DNA of 64,000 nucleotides from JAABRU01 sp041390465. Lineage in GTDB: Bacteria > Desulfobacterota > Desulfobacteria > Desulfobacterales > Desulfococcaceae. A program made the translations under genes and the position numbers. Below, piece by piece: positions 46,680-56,720 of this stretch. The notes below the pieces were generated by a model. It searched no databases and had not been told where the DNA came from. It saw only the letters and a program-made list of their open reading frames with translations. The first letter of the stretch is position 1. The number at the start of each line of letters is the position of its first letter. The stretch covers positions 1-64,000 of the forward strand of contig JAWKPW010000009.1 in NCBI GenBank assembly GCA_041390465.1, in the 5' to 3' direction.

Positions 46680-46944
46680 TGCCTGTGACCGATGCATTGT
46701 CAGATTTGCAGTGCGGACATTGCAGACGCTGTCTCAAGACCTGACACTTTTTCCTATAAATTTTCTTGAAAATTTCCATATCCCTGTGTTACATTTGCAG
46801 GTCTGTAAACCGCCTTTCACTGTTTCTGACAGAGGGACAGGGCAGATTTTACGCAAAAACAAAGAAATAATAAGCATTTGTTCCATGCCGGGGAATGAAT
46901 GCCCTTTCTGATTTGTTATGATTTCTCAAAAGGAGGAAATTAGG

Positions 46945-49704
46945 ATGCAGAAATGGAAGCGCTGGCTTATTCTCTCAGGCTCCTCTGTTCTTGGTCTGGG
47001 CATTGTTTATATGATCTTCAATTTTGTTTTTCTGGATTTTTTTGTGGATCTGTGGTGGTTCCGATCCCTGAACTATGACGGCTATTATCTGATGCGCCTG
47101 TCTTACCGCTATGTGATATTTGCCGCTGTGGTGCTGCTTTTTTTTCTGATCTTTTTTTCCAATTTCTGGTTTGCCTCCCGTTATCTGGGGACCTCATCCC
47201 AGGCCGGGGTCTGCAATCTGGAAGATGCTGAGGACAGAAAGGAATGTCAGAGCCTTTTGCAGATGTTCCAAAGCGGTTCTTTAAAAATATACACGCCTTT
47301 TTCCTTTCTGCTGGCCATTCCCGTTGCCATTCCCTTTTATGAGCGATGGGAAGAGGGACTGCTGTGGTTTTTCGGTCCCAACTCCGGAATTCAGGACCCG
47401 GCCTTTGGCAGGGATGTCAGTTACTATCTTTTTTCCTATCCGGTTTACACCTTTATACAGCAGGAGATTCTGATAACCTTTTCGCTGCTGTTTCTTGCCA
47501 TGGTGGTGCTGTATGCTGTGGAATGGCGCATGCTCAGCAGGGATCAGCAGTCCCTTCCCAAACCTGCAAAAATCCATCTGACCGTCATTGCCGTCATTGT
47601 TGTCATAACCGAGGCATGGGGAATCATTCTGCAGAAAGTTGAACTGGTTTATGCCAGCAATCATATGCCGCGTTTTTTCGGTCCCGGGTTTGTGGATATG
47701 AATCTTCGGGCTCCCCTGATCTGGCTTACGGCCATTGTTTTTCTGATCTGGGCATTTTCGCTGATTGTTTTTGTCCACAGACGAAAAGGGCTGATGCCCA
47801 TGCTGATTTCCCTTGCCCTTCTGCTGCTTGTAATCGGCATACGGGCAACGGATTTTTTCTCAGACACCATTCAGGAGTATATTGTCAAACCCAACGAAAC
47901 GGTGCGGGAAAGAAAATATATTGAAAACAGCATCCGCGCGGCATTGAATGCCTTTGATCTGGAAAATATGGAAACCCGTGACTATGATATTGCCCCGGTC
48001 ACGGATCTGATTGCCGATCCCGATTTGCAGAAAACCCTGCGCAACATACCGGTGTGGGACAGGGAACTGCTCGATGAGGTCTATACACAGTTTCAGAGTT
48101 TTCATCAGTATTACAGTTTTCACAATCTGGATGTGGATCGCTACACGGTGAGGGGGGTGCATCAGCAGGTGTATCTGGCAGCAAGGGAACTGAATACGGA
48201 CGGTCTGCCCGAGGCTGCACAGAACTGGATTAACCGGCATCTGCAGTATACGCACGGATACGGAATTGTCATGACTCCTGCGGTTCAGGGCGGTGATGAA
48301 CCCATGACCTGGTTCATTCAGGATATTCCCACTGTGTCTGATTTCGGACTGAATGTCAGTGTGCCGGGCATTTACTACGGAGAGGAAAATTATGATTTCG
48401 TCATTGTTCCCAATGAGATGGGAGAAATTGACATTCAGGACAGAAGCAATGAAAAAACAGACAATGTCAATTATACGGGCAAAGGGGGCGTTGCGCTTTC
48501 ATCGCTGTGGCGAAAAATCCTTTTTTCCGTTTATTTTGAGGACAAGGACATCTTCTTCACGCCCAAGACCAATGCGGACAGCCGGATTCTTTTCCGCAGA
48601 AACATTATGGAAGCGGTGCGGACCCTGACCCCCTTTTTTCTGCTGGATGATGATCCCTATATTGTCAACACATCCCAGGGACTTTTCTGGATGCTTGATG
48701 CCTACACCTCCTCTGACCGCTATCCCAATGCCCAGCATTATGTGAGAAGTCCGGGCAGCACAGAATTCGGAAATACGGAATTCAACTATATCCGGAACTC
48801 GGTCAAAATAACGGTGGATGCCTATAACGGAGACATTTCATATTATATTGCCGATCCCCGTGATCCCATCATTCGTGCCTACAGCAGCATTTATCCGGGA
48901 CTGCTCAAAAATCTGGATCAGATGCCTGCGGAACTCAGGGCGCATATCCGCTATCCCCAGCAGATGTTCACAGCCCAGATGCGGATTTATGCAAAATATC
49001 ATCAGACGGATCCCGATATTTTTTACCGTGAGGAAGACACCTGGGAGTTTGCCAAAATGGAGTCAAGGGCGGTCAAACCCTATTATATGACTCTTGCCAT
49101 GCTCGACAAACAGCATCCTGAATTTGTCCTGTTTTCCCCCATGAGTCCCATTGGACGGGACAATCTGCGGTCTCTGGTTGTTGCAGGCTGTGACGGGACA
49201 AACTACGGTAAGATGGTGGTATTCAATTTTCCCAAGGGACGGCAGGTGTTCGGACCTTCGCAGATCAGTGCCATGATCAATCAGGACACGGAAATTGCCC
49301 AGGACATTTCCCTCTGGATACAGGCCGGGGCAGAGGTCATTTTCGGCAGAATGATTATCCTGCCGCTCAGCAAAGGGATGCTGTACATTCAGCCGCTGTA
49401 TACCCGATCCGCATCGGGCGCAAGGATTCCGGAACTCAAGCGCATCATTGTCAGTCAGGGGGACTTGGCTGTGATGGACCGATCCATAGAAGGGGCATTG
49501 CAGAAACTGGAGACAGGAATCAAAGAGCGTTCAGAGCGGATTCGGCAAAGACATGCTGCTCCGAAAAGCGAAAAACAGACTTCTCCGCATGGCCCGGCAG
49601 AGGAACAGCATCCTGCGCAGGAAGCGGAAAGCGAATCTAGGCAGGTTCCCGCATCCGAGCCTCATACGGCTCCGGATCATTCCGGGCAGGAGAATGCCCA
49701 GTGA
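46945..49704 (+). CDS. UPF0182-family large membrane protein
   Basis: A 919-residue protein of the UPF0182 family, function unknown, found in actinobacteria, cyanobacteria and some Desulfobacterota. About seven helices fill the first 300 residues (near 8-28, 48-70, 100-120, 150-180, 200-222, 255-275, 290-310). A large exported domain follows with the motifs SGTEF-like RSPGSTEFGNTEFNYIRNSVKITVDAYNG, YIADPRDPIIRAYSSIYPGL, RAHIRYPQQMF and the C-terminal PLSKGMLYIQPLYTRSA. The final 70 residues are charged and disordered. ATG 46945 has aggagg 8 bases upstream, better than the ATG at 46918. No operon partner is seen. Confidence 0.9.
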   Translation: MQKWKRWLILSGSSVLGLGIVYMIFNFVFLDFFVDLWWFRSLNYDGYYLMRLSYRYVIFAAVVLLFFLIFFSNFWFASRYLGTSSQAGVCNLEDAEDRKECQSLLQMFQSGSLKIYTPFSFLLAIPVAIPFYERWEEGLLWFFGPNSGIQDPAFGRDVSYYLFSYPVYTFIQQEILITFSLLFLAMVVLYAVEWRMLSRDQQSLPKPAKIHLTVIAVIVVITEAWGIILQKVELVYASNHMPRFFGPGFVDMNLRAPLIWLTAIVFLIWAFSLIVFVHRRKGLMPMLISLALLLLVIGIRATDFFSDTIQEYIVKPNETVRERKYIENSIRAALNAFDLENMETRDYDIAPVTDLIADPDLQKTLRNIPVWDRELLDEVYTQFQSFHQYYSFHNLDVDRYTVRGVHQQVYLAARELNTDGLPEAAQNWINRHLQYTHGYGIVMTPAVQGGDEPMTWFIQDIPTVSDFGLNVSVPGIYYGEENYDFVIVPNEMGEIDIQDRSNEKTDNVNYTGKGGVALSSLWRKILFSVYFEDKDIFFTPKTNADSRILFRRNIMEAVRTLTPFFLLDDDPYIVNTSQGLFWMLDAYTSSDRYPNAQHYVRSPGSTEFGNTEFNYIRNSVKITVDAYNGDISYYIADPRDPIIRAYSSIYPGLLKNLDQMPAELRAHIRYPQQMFTAQMRIYAKYHQTDPDIFYREEDTWEFAKMESRAVKPYYMTLAMLDKQHPEFVLFSPMSPIGRDNLRSLVVAGCDGTNYGKMVVFNFPKGRQVFGPSQISAMINQDTEIAQDISLWIQAGAEVIFGRMIILPLSKGMLYIQPLYTRSASGARIPELKRIIVSQGDLAVMDRSIEGALQKLETGIKERSERIRQRHAAPKSEKQTSPHGPAEEQHPAQEAESESRQVPASEPHTAPDHSGQENAQ

Positions 49705-49922
49705 ATCCGGACGGGACATTTTGTCATGTCCAATTTTCAACCTGCTGAAACCGCAATATTGCAAGGCAAACCGGAATCCGGCATTTACGTCCGGATTCCG
49801 ACATTTGCCGGTATGAGAAAAAAAGGGCTGTATTGACAATCTGTCTAAAATTATTATTTTCCCTGTTTGTCATGGGGAGATGAAAACAGCAGGACGCAGG
49901 CATTGCATATGCAGTGCTCAGT

Positions 49923-50024
49923 CGATTTCCGGAGAAGGACATCCCCCGGATTTGACAACTTTTCAAAAGTTGTCAAATCTTTCAGATGACTGAACAGGCA
50001 CATTCATTTTCAGAAATCACCTTA
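49923..50024 (+). repeat. Family B palindromic repeat, copy 4
   Basis: A full-length copy with cgatttccgg at the left end, central gatttgacaactttt / aaaagttgtcaaatc, and aaatcacctta at the right. It is nearly identical to 81-180. The gap 49705-50102 has no gene. Confidence 0.75.
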
Positions 50025-50102
50025 AGACGGACGGAGCTGATGAGATTTGATCTCTGTATCACCTCCGGATGCCCAGCGTAACGAATGAAAACTGAGAAAA
50101 AA

Positions 50103-51096
50103 ATGACAATTGACAGCAGTGCATTTTGAAATATTCAACAAATCCTGTTACGGACTGCCTGAAATCAAAGGCAGTTCCGTTGATGCGCTGGTGACAGATC
50201 CGCCCTACGGCATATCCTACCAGAACAGTTACTGGGATAAGGATCTGCCTGACAGACAGATTTGGCAGGACTGCATAAGGGTATTGAAACCCGGGGCTTT
50301 CGGACTGGTTTTCTCCTCAGTCCGGCTGATGCACCGGCTCATGGTTGCTCTGGAAGACACAGATTTTCTGATCAAAGATGTTCTTTTCTGGGCATATCTG
50401 AACGGCATGCCCAAAAGCAGGGATGTTGCTTTGGACATAGACAAAGAGCTTGGCGTGGAAAGCAGGGCAGTGGGAAAATACAATTATGTTCAGGGGTACA
50501 GAAAAGGCAGGAGGGAAAATTATTATGCCGGGAAAGAAAAATTGAAATATGAACCGGCCTCGAACCTGGGAATATTTTACAAAGGCGCTGGTCTGGGATT
50601 GAAACCGGCTTATGAACCTGTGATTCTGATTCAGAAACCATTGGAAAAAGGGATGACCGCAGCGCAGAATCTCATAAAACATGGAACCGGTGCTTTGAAT
50701 TTTGAGGAGACGAGAATTCCTTATGCAAAAGGGGAAACAAAAGTCGGGCACAATCCGCATCCCAAAGGCAGAGTGGCTTCCAACGTTGTGCGCACAGAAT
50801 CCTTTGCTGACGGCTATGACAAATTTTTTCTGATCCCAAAGGTCAGACAGAATGCAGAGGAATACAATCATCATCCCACGCTGAAGCCTGTTGATTTGAT
50901 GCACCATCTTGTGAAACTGGTGAGTTTTGAAAAGCAGAAAGTGCTGGATCCCTTTATGGGAAGCGGAAGCACAGGCGTTGCCTGTCTGAAACTCAAAAGA
51001 AAATTCATTGGTTATGAATCCGATGAAAATTATTTCAACATCTGCCGAAAGCGGCTGGAAGCACAAAAAAAGATAGGTGCAGGTTCACTGTTTTAA
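50103..51096 (+). CDS. Type II-like DNA N4/N6 methyltransferase, orphan
   Basis: A beta-class amino methyltransferase of about 330 residues. The catalytic motif TDPPYGISYQ (near residue 31) comes first and the SAM motif DPFMGSGSTGVACLKLKRKFIGYE last (near 285), the beta arrangement. The specificity region lies between them. The open frame begins with TTG at 50110, but ATG 50103 starts MTIDSSAF and joins the frame if one T is removed from tttt at 50122-50125, so one base may be in excess. No restriction endonuclease gene follows, only toxin-antitoxin remnants, so it is orphan or its partner is lost. Confidence 0.83.
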
Positions 51097-51140
51097 CTTT
51101 GTTTTTCAATTGTCAGCCGGAATGAAAAAGGAAAAAAGCA

Positions 51141-51371
51141 ATATCTGTCCGTGAACTGACCATTCTTAAAATTCAAAATTTGCCTGAAACATTATTGAAA
51201 GAGGTAAATGATTTTATTGATTTTATTTTTCTCAGACAGGAACGCAGCAGATGGGAATTATGGAATAATTTCAGTGAATCATTTAATTTGTCTGAATCTG
51301 ATATGTCAGATTATTTGACAAATTTGGAAAATTATGAAGACAGACTGATCAGCGGAGAAATCAGATGGTAA
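51141..51371 (+). pseudogene. DUF2281-like antitoxin remnant, start codon lost
   Basis: The frame reads SVRELTILKIQNLPETLLKE then VNDFIDFIFLRQERSRWELW, matching DUF2281-type antitoxins that pair with MazF- or PIN-type toxins. The expected start codon position (51141) reads ATA rather than ATG, with a purine-rich aaaaagg stretch before it. Translation could start only at TTG 51180, losing 13 conserved residues. Its stop overlaps the start of a MazF-like frame (atggtaag). Confidence 0.5.
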
Positions 51372-51478
51372 GGGTCAGCAGAGGAAATATTGTTTTATTT
51401 GACTTGAATCCTGTTATCGGTACGGAGCAATCGGGAATAAGTCTGCAGTTGTTCACACCTGATAAATTCGATTGTTAA
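51365..51478 (+). pseudogene. Truncated MazF/PemK toxin fragment
   Basis: A 37-codon frame overlapping the DUF2281 stop. MVRVSRGNIVLFDLNPVIG then TEQSGI is the N terminus of a MazF-type ribonuclease. After EQSGI an indel alters the frame, and the remaining three quarters of the toxin are absent. The pair is therefore decayed. Confidence 0.65.
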
Positions 51479-51501
51479 TTCAATGAGCATGAGGGGGATA
51501 A

Positions 51502-51699
51502 ATGGAAGGACAGACAATGGTTATAAGAGAATACTTGTATAAAATTGCGGATCAACTGGCCTTAAATGCCTCAGTTGAAGATGTCATAGACAGACTGGTG
51601 CTGCTCTCTAAGGTTGAAACAGGACTGCAACAGGCGGATGCGGGTAAAATTATTCCCCATCTGGAAGTTGAGCAGAGAGTTGAAAAATGGTTAAAATAG
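51502..51699 (+). CDS. Antitoxin of a RelE/ParE-type pair
   Basis: A 65-residue helical protein (VIREYLYKIADQLALNASVE, VIDRLVLLSKVETGLQQADAG, IIPHLEVEQRVEKWLK). Its size, the helical build, and a 13-base overlap with a RelE/ParE-like toxin gene indicate the antitoxin. The sequence VETGLQQADAGKIIPHLEVEQ resembles antitoxins with a C-terminal toxin-wrapping tail. The ATG has gaggggg at 8 bases. An in-frame ATG is also present at 51517. Confidence 0.75.
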   Translation: MEGQTMVIREYLYKIADQLALNASVEDVIDRLVLLSKVETGLQQADAGKIIPHLEVEQRVEKWLK

Positions 51700-51983
51700 T
51701 CTGGACAGAGCAGGCGTATGAAGATTTTGAGGCAATATTCAATTATATCAGACATGATTCGGAGAATTATGCCCGTTTGTTTGCCGAAAAAATACTTGCA
51801 TCAGTCAAAAGGCTTGAATTTATGCCTGAATCAGGACGAATTGTTCCGGAAATTGATAAAACACATATCAGAGAACTGATCGTCGGGAAGTACAGGATTA
51901 TTTACAGAACAGGTGAACATCGGGTTGATATTCTGACAATACGTCACGGCGCAAGATTGTTTACTTTGTCAGATCTGATATGA
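51687..51983 (+). CDS. RelE/ParE-family toxin
   Basis: A 98-residue toxin, either an mRNA interferase or a gyrase poison. Typical motifs: VKIVWTEQAYEDFEAIFNYI near the N terminus, FPESGRIVPE-type MPESGRIVPEI (about 52-60), and the C-terminal IRELIVGKYRIIYR, VDILTIRHGARLF. The IRELIVGKYRIIYR and RHGARL features are closest to the ParE branch. The start overlaps the antitoxin end by 13 bases (ATGG...TAG type). Confidence 0.87.
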   Translation: MVKIVWTEQAYEDFEAIFNYIRHDSENYARLFAEKILASVKRLEFMPESGRIVPEIDKTHIRELIVGKYRIIYRTGEHRVDILTIRHGARLFTLSDLI

Positions 51984-52285
51984 CAAAAAAATAAAATCTG
52001 CCTCTGCAAATATGAATCTGCCTCAGATAAATCTTGGATTGCGGAAGGAATTCAAAGATGATTTGTGATTTGCTATTGACAAAAAAGATGAAAATCAGAT
52101 TTCAGCGTCAGTTTACCGCAGGATACGGCAATTATACAGAAGAAAAAAAAACTGTTTGAAAATATGGGGTTGGCGGATATTGTCAGGGAAATAAAAGAAA
52201 TGAGAACTGCTGATCGTAATCTTGAGACTGAGAGATAAACCTGCGTCCGTTCACTCTTATCATAAGAAATCAGAGGCAAATACCT
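51984..52285. other. Gap with possible degenerate coding remnant
   Basis: No intact gene. From about 52013 the sequence reads MNLPQINLGLRKEFKDDL then stops, and later pieces (GLADIVREIKEM through LETER, stop near 52237) lie in another frame. It looks like a decayed small gene of unknown family. Confidence 0.3.
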
Positions 52286-53098
52286 ATGTTATCTCCAAAA
52301 CTTGTGGCAAAAATTGAATCCGAGGAACCGGCCCGCCGTCTGGCGGTTCTCATTGATGCGGACAATGCGCAGGCGGCTGTCATTGAAAAACTGCTGGCTG
52401 AAATCGCACGATACGGAGAAGCCACAGTCAAGCGCATATATGGGGATTTTACCGCACCGACAAGCGCATCATGGAAAAAAGTTCTGCAAACGTATGCCAT
52501 CAAACCGGTACAGCAGTTTGCCTATACAACAGGAAAGAATGCGACAGACAGCACCTTGATTATTGACGCTATGGATTTGCTGTACACCCGCAGATTTGAT
52601 GGTTTCTGCCTTGTCACCAGCGACAGCGACTTCACCGGTCTGGCAATGCGGCTCCGAGAAGAGGGGCTTACCGTGCTTGGCTTTGGTGAGCAGAAAACAC
52701 CTGAAGCTTTCAGAAATGCCTGTCACCAATTTATTTTTACGGAAATTCTGCGTACCTCTGATAAAATGGAGCCTGTCAATTCCCTGCCAAAAACAGAAAA
52801 TTTGCAAAAACAGACAGAGGAAACTGTGCAGGGTAAGAGTCTGCCAATCCACAGCATGATAATTTTCCGAAAAAACTTGTATTGGATGCACCGAGCATTC
52901 AGTGATGAGGAGGGATGGGCACACCTTGGCACTTTTGTGACTATTTAACAAAAGTTCAGTCAGATGCGATCCCCGTATCTTTGGTTACAAAAAACTTTCT
53001 GAACTTGTAAAGGCAAAAACGAATATTTTACGAAACAGAGGAAAGGGCAACGAAAGGATCAGGCCAGAAACAGTTATATCCGGGCCAAACAGCGTTAG
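52286..53098 (+). pseudogene. NYN-domain (LabA-like) protein with OST-HTH tail, frameshifted
   Basis: A predicted RNase of the NYN/DUF88 family. Acidic residues of the PIN-like site appear in LIDADNAQ (Asp22, 24), DSTLIIDAMDLLY and LVTSDSDF. The first frame ends at 52948. In other frames the sequence continues with an OST-HTH/LOTUS-type winged helix (SDEEGWAHLGTF, DYLTKVQSDAIPRIFGYKKL, SELVKAK) and ends YIRAKQR at 53098. At least two single-base indels (near 52935 and 53085) are needed. As written, the protein has NYN domain only plus part of OST-HTH. Confidence 0.72.
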
Positions 53099-53192
53099 CA
53101 GATGTTGACACGAGAGCGCCTGCCGGTGCAGAGTGTTTTATTTTATATTCAATCCATTGTTCAATAACCGTTCTGAAAGGGGATACAGTTCA

Positions 53193-54764
53193 TGAAGAGA
53201 GTACTGGTCAGTGACAATCTTGGGGATATTGGAGTTCGGATGTTTCAGAAGCCGAAGGCATTGATGTGAATGTGAAAACCGGATTGTCACCAGGAAGAAT
53301 TGAAGTCAGTCATCGGGACTTGTAACGCTGGTCATCGGAGTGCGCAAAGTCTGAAGACAATGCGGCATCGGCTCAAAAGTGGTGAATAGGCCACGTTATC
53401 GGTCTGGACAATGTTGACATTCCCGCGGCTTATCAAACGGGGAATCAATGTGATGAACACGCCCGCGCGGGCAATGTCATCACCACTGCAGGGACATGCC
53501 ATTCCATGATGCTCGCTCTTTACTGGCGCATTCCCCGCCAGGACCGCCACCCTCAAGTCCGGAAAATGGGAAAAGAAAAAACTGCCAGGGCCGGGAAATC
53601 TTCAACAAGGTGCTGGGGGTCATCGGATTCCGGAAAAATCGGCTCCATTGTGGCTGACCGGGCCAGAGGACTGAAAATGCAGGTCATTGTCCGCGATCCC
53701 TTTGTCACGCCCGAACCTGAATCCTTAAACCGGATTTGAAAGCGTTCCATAGCAGATTTGTACCAGAGGAGCAGATTATATCACCGTGCATGTGCCCAGA
53801 ACTCAAGACACAGTCGGTTTCATCAACAAAGCCGCTTTTGCCCAGATGAAGGACAGGGTTATGATCATCAACTGCGCACGGGGCGGGATTGTGAATGAAG
53901 GCAGATCTGTATGAGGCCATAAGAATCAACAGTCGCGGGTCTTTGGATGTTTTTGAGACTGAGCCTCCGAGGCCTCGCCTCAACAGGACTGGGACAATTT
54001 CATCTGCACCCCTACATCTGGGTGCTTCCACCAAAGAAGGCACAGACCAATGTGGCTGTGGCTGTCGCGGAGCGAATCGTGATTATCTGAAAACCAGGAT
54101 ATTGTGAATGCGGTGGAATAGTGCCGTCCGTAACCGGAGAACTGCTGGAAAACTCCGTCCCTGGTGCACCTCAAGGAATCGGATGGGATGCCTGATTTCC
54201 CAGCTTATCTGCGGGCCGGTAAAGGAAATTTCCATTGAATACATGGGCGATTTCAAGGGGCTGGATCTTTCTCCGGTGACAACCTCGGTCATACAGGGGC
54301 GCTGACGCCCATGATCAAGGGAGGAATCAATTCCGTCAATGCCCCTGATTGCCAAAGAAGCGCGGCACTCGGATGACGGAGAACAAAGCGACTCTGATGC
54401 GGGAAGATATCTGAGTCTGATCCGGGTGAAGGCATTGACAACGGAAATGGATATGACTGTAGCAGAGCACGGTTTTCGGCAAAAGCGATCCCCGCATTGT
54501 CCGCATCAACAATTTCCGTCTGGAATGATTCCCGGGGGACATCACCGCGCTGATTCACAACCAGGACAAACCCGGAGCCATCAGCGTGTGTGGCACGGTG
54601 CTGGGAAAAAACAATGTCAATATCGGACGGATGCAGGTGGGACAGGAAGGGGATGGGGGCGCAACATCATTTTCCTGCGCACAGATACCCCGATTCCTGA
54701 AAATGTGGTGGAGGAACTGCGGAACCTGCCTCTGGTCAACACCGTGATTCCCCTGGAACTGTAA
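53193..54764 (+). pseudogene. serA: D-3-phosphoglycerate dehydrogenase, many indels
   Basis: First enzyme of the phosphorylated serine pathway. Family pieces appear in order over three frames: MKRVLVSDNLGDIG, GLDNVDIPAA, GINVMNTP, LGVIGF, YITVHVPRTQDT, MKDRVMIINCARGGIVNE, then the C-terminal substrate-binding (ASB) region (FKGLDLSPVTT), and the ACT domain (NQDKPGAISVCGTVLGKNNV and NIGRMQVGQ, ending LVNTVIPLEL, stop at 54764). The full 524-residue form is implied by the ASB-ACT tail. At least a dozen small indels break the frame across the whole gene. A total loss of an essential gene is unlikely, so sequence error is suspected. Confidence 0.78.
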
Positions 54765-54901
54765 TTGCCTGAAACTGAAACCGGATTTCAGCAGAATGCC
54801 GGTGAATGGGAAACCGGGGCGCTTTCGGGATTGCACTGGCCCTTCTGAAACCCGGTTTCCTGACACCTGGCAGGTGACAAATATACGGAGGTGATTTCCA
54901 T

Positions 54902-55218
54902 ATGCCTGAGAAAAACAAATCAGCGGAGGAAGTGGCCAGGGATTATGCAGCGACGGTGCAGCAGGCTCGCATCTGCCAAAAATTGATTTCTCCATGTTCA
55001 TCTTTTCCCTGAATTCTTCAGTACTGGTAAACTTGGGGGTGCTGGAGGATCCGGCAGGAGGAGGAAGAAGCAAAAATCTGCCTGTGGCAAAGCAGACCAT
55101 TGACATTCTGGCCATGCTGCAGGAAAAGACCCGCGGAAACCTTGCAAAGCAGGAAGAGGAGATGCTGAAGCATATCCTTTATGATCTGAGAATACTGTAT
55201 GTCAAAGAAGCAGGATAG
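54902..55218 (+). pseudogene. DUF1844-family protein, one frameshift
   Basis: A short cytoplasmic protein of the DUF1844 family, function unknown, often near htrA-like genes. The start MPEKNKSAEEVARDY has a perfect ggaggtgat site. A single-base loss near 54965 shifts the frame before the conserved core PKIDFSMFIFSLNSSVLVNL (from 54976 on). The rest, with GVLEDPAGG, LPVAKQTIDILAMLQEKTRGNL and LKHILYDLRILYVKEAG, is intact. It would have about 105 residues. The degP-like gene starts 58 bases after the stop. Confidence 0.75.
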
Positions 55219-55276
55219 AACCCTTTCCGGGGTTTTGGAAAAAGGGTTTCCTGTGTCAGGAGAAAGGAGAGTCATT

Positions 55277-56713
55277 ATGAATGGGATATGGACAGTTCTG
55301 TGCAGAAAGCATTTCATCCTTTTTGTTCTGATGTGCGTTTTTGCAGCTTTTTCTGCCGGATATCCGGTGGAGGAGGTCTGTGCCAAAGCATGGAATGCGC
55401 CGGAAAGCTTCAGTGAAATTGCCAAGGATGTCATGCCTTCTGTGGTCAATATCCGCACCGAGAAAACGGTCAAGGGCGGAGGACGTGTGTTCCGTCAGTT
55501 CGGAAAAGGCCCCATGGGGGAAGATCCCTTTGATTTTTTTGAAAAGTTTTTTGGAGGAGATCCCCAGAGGGATTTCAAGCAGCGCAGTCTGGGTTCAGGT
55601 TTCATCATTGATCCGGCAGGATACATTGTCACCAACAACCATGTGATTGAAGGCGCGGATGAGATTCAGGTGCGCCTCAATGATGAAAAGGAATATGATG
55701 CAGAGATTGTGGGCCGGGATCCCAATACAGATATTGCCCTGATCCGGGTCAAGGCAGATGCAAAACTGCCTGCCTGCCGTCTTGGCAATTCCGATGAACT
55801 GGAAACCGGTCAGTGGGTGGTGGCCATCGGCAACCCCTTCGGTCTGGAGCATACCGTGACTGCCGGTATTGTCAGTGCCAAAGGCAGAGTGATTGGTTCC
55901 GGTCCCTATGATGATTTCATTCAGACAGACGCGTCCATCAATCCCGGAAACAGCGGAGGCCCCCTGATTAATATGAAAGGAGAGGTGATTGGCATCAACA
56001 CCGCCATCATTGCCAGCGGACAGGGGATCGGTTTTGCGGTTTCCATCAATCTGGCCAAAGGGATTATTGATCAGTTGAAGAAAAGCGGGGAAGTCACACG
56101 CGGATGGCTGGGTGTGGCGATTCAGGACATCAGCCCGGAAATTGCCGAATATTACGGAGTTGACAGAAAAGACGGTGTGCTGGTGACCGAGGTGTTCAAA
56201 GATGATCCCGCAGACAAGGCCGGCATTCTGGCAAAGGACATTATTGTGGCTGTAAACGGCACACCCGTCAAAACCACCCGTGATCTGACCCGGATGATAG
56301 CAGACATTGCTGTGGGACAGAAGGCTGAAATTGATGTTTTGCGGGCCGGAAAGGAAAAACATTTCAGCGTCACGGTTGCCAAGCGGGAGGATGAACGGCT
56401 GACAGCAGGGAAAACAGAGGGGGAGAAAAAGGATGATCTTGGCATACAGGTTTCCCAACTGAATCCGGAAATGGCAGCCAGGTACAATATCCCGCAGAAT
56501 GACGGTGTCATTGTCACGGGTGTGGAATCCGGCAGCAAAGGGGATGCAGCCGGCATCATGAGCGGAGACATTATTCGGGAGATCAATCATCAGCCCATTC
56601 AAACCGCAGCGGATTACCAGAAAATGCTTGACAGTGTCAAACCCGGTGAAGCCATGCACTTTTTCATCCGAAGAATGAACAGCGGCTTTGTGGTGATTAA
56701 ACTTGTGCGCTGA
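55277..56713 (+). CDS. HtrA-family periplasmic serine protease (DegP/DegQ type)
   Basis: A periplasmic protease and chaperone (478 residues) for misfolded envelope proteins. A signal peptide (1-36, ending VCAKA) is followed by a protease domain with the triad His122 (TNNHV), Asp152 (NTDIAL) and Ser226 (GNSGGP). The LA-loop is short, with FDFFEKFFGG. Two PDZ domains follow (about 270-360 and 385-478). The second is complete, so it is the DegP/DegQ type rather than DegS. ATG 55277 has aaggag upstream; the longer frame adds unrelated residues overlapping the DUF1844 gene end. It is intact, unlike its upstream neighbours. Confidence 0.92.
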   Translation: MNGIWTVLCRKHFILFVLMCVFAAFSAGYPVEEVCAKAWNAPESFSEIAKDVMPSVVNIRTEKTVKGGGRVFRQFGKGPMGEDPFDFFEKFFGGDPQRDFKQRSLGSGFIIDPAGYIVTNNHVIEGADEIQVRLNDEKEYDAEIVGRDPNTDIALIRVKADAKLPACRLGNSDELETGQWVVAIGNPFGLEHTVTAGIVSAKGRVIGSGPYDDFIQTDASINPGNSGGPLINMKGEVIGINTAIIASGQGIGFAVSINLAKGIIDQLKKSGEVTRGWLGVAIQDISPEIAEYYGVDRKDGVLVTEVFKDDPADKAGILAKDIIVAVNGTPVKTTRDLTRMIADIAVGQKAEIDVLRAGKEKHFSVTVAKREDERLTAGKTEGEKKDDLGIQVSQLNPEMAARYNIPQNDGVIVTGVESGSKGDAAGIMSGDIIREINHQPIQTAADYQKMLDSVKPGEAMHFFIRRMNSGFVVIKLVR

Positions 56714-56720
56714 CAGGGTC

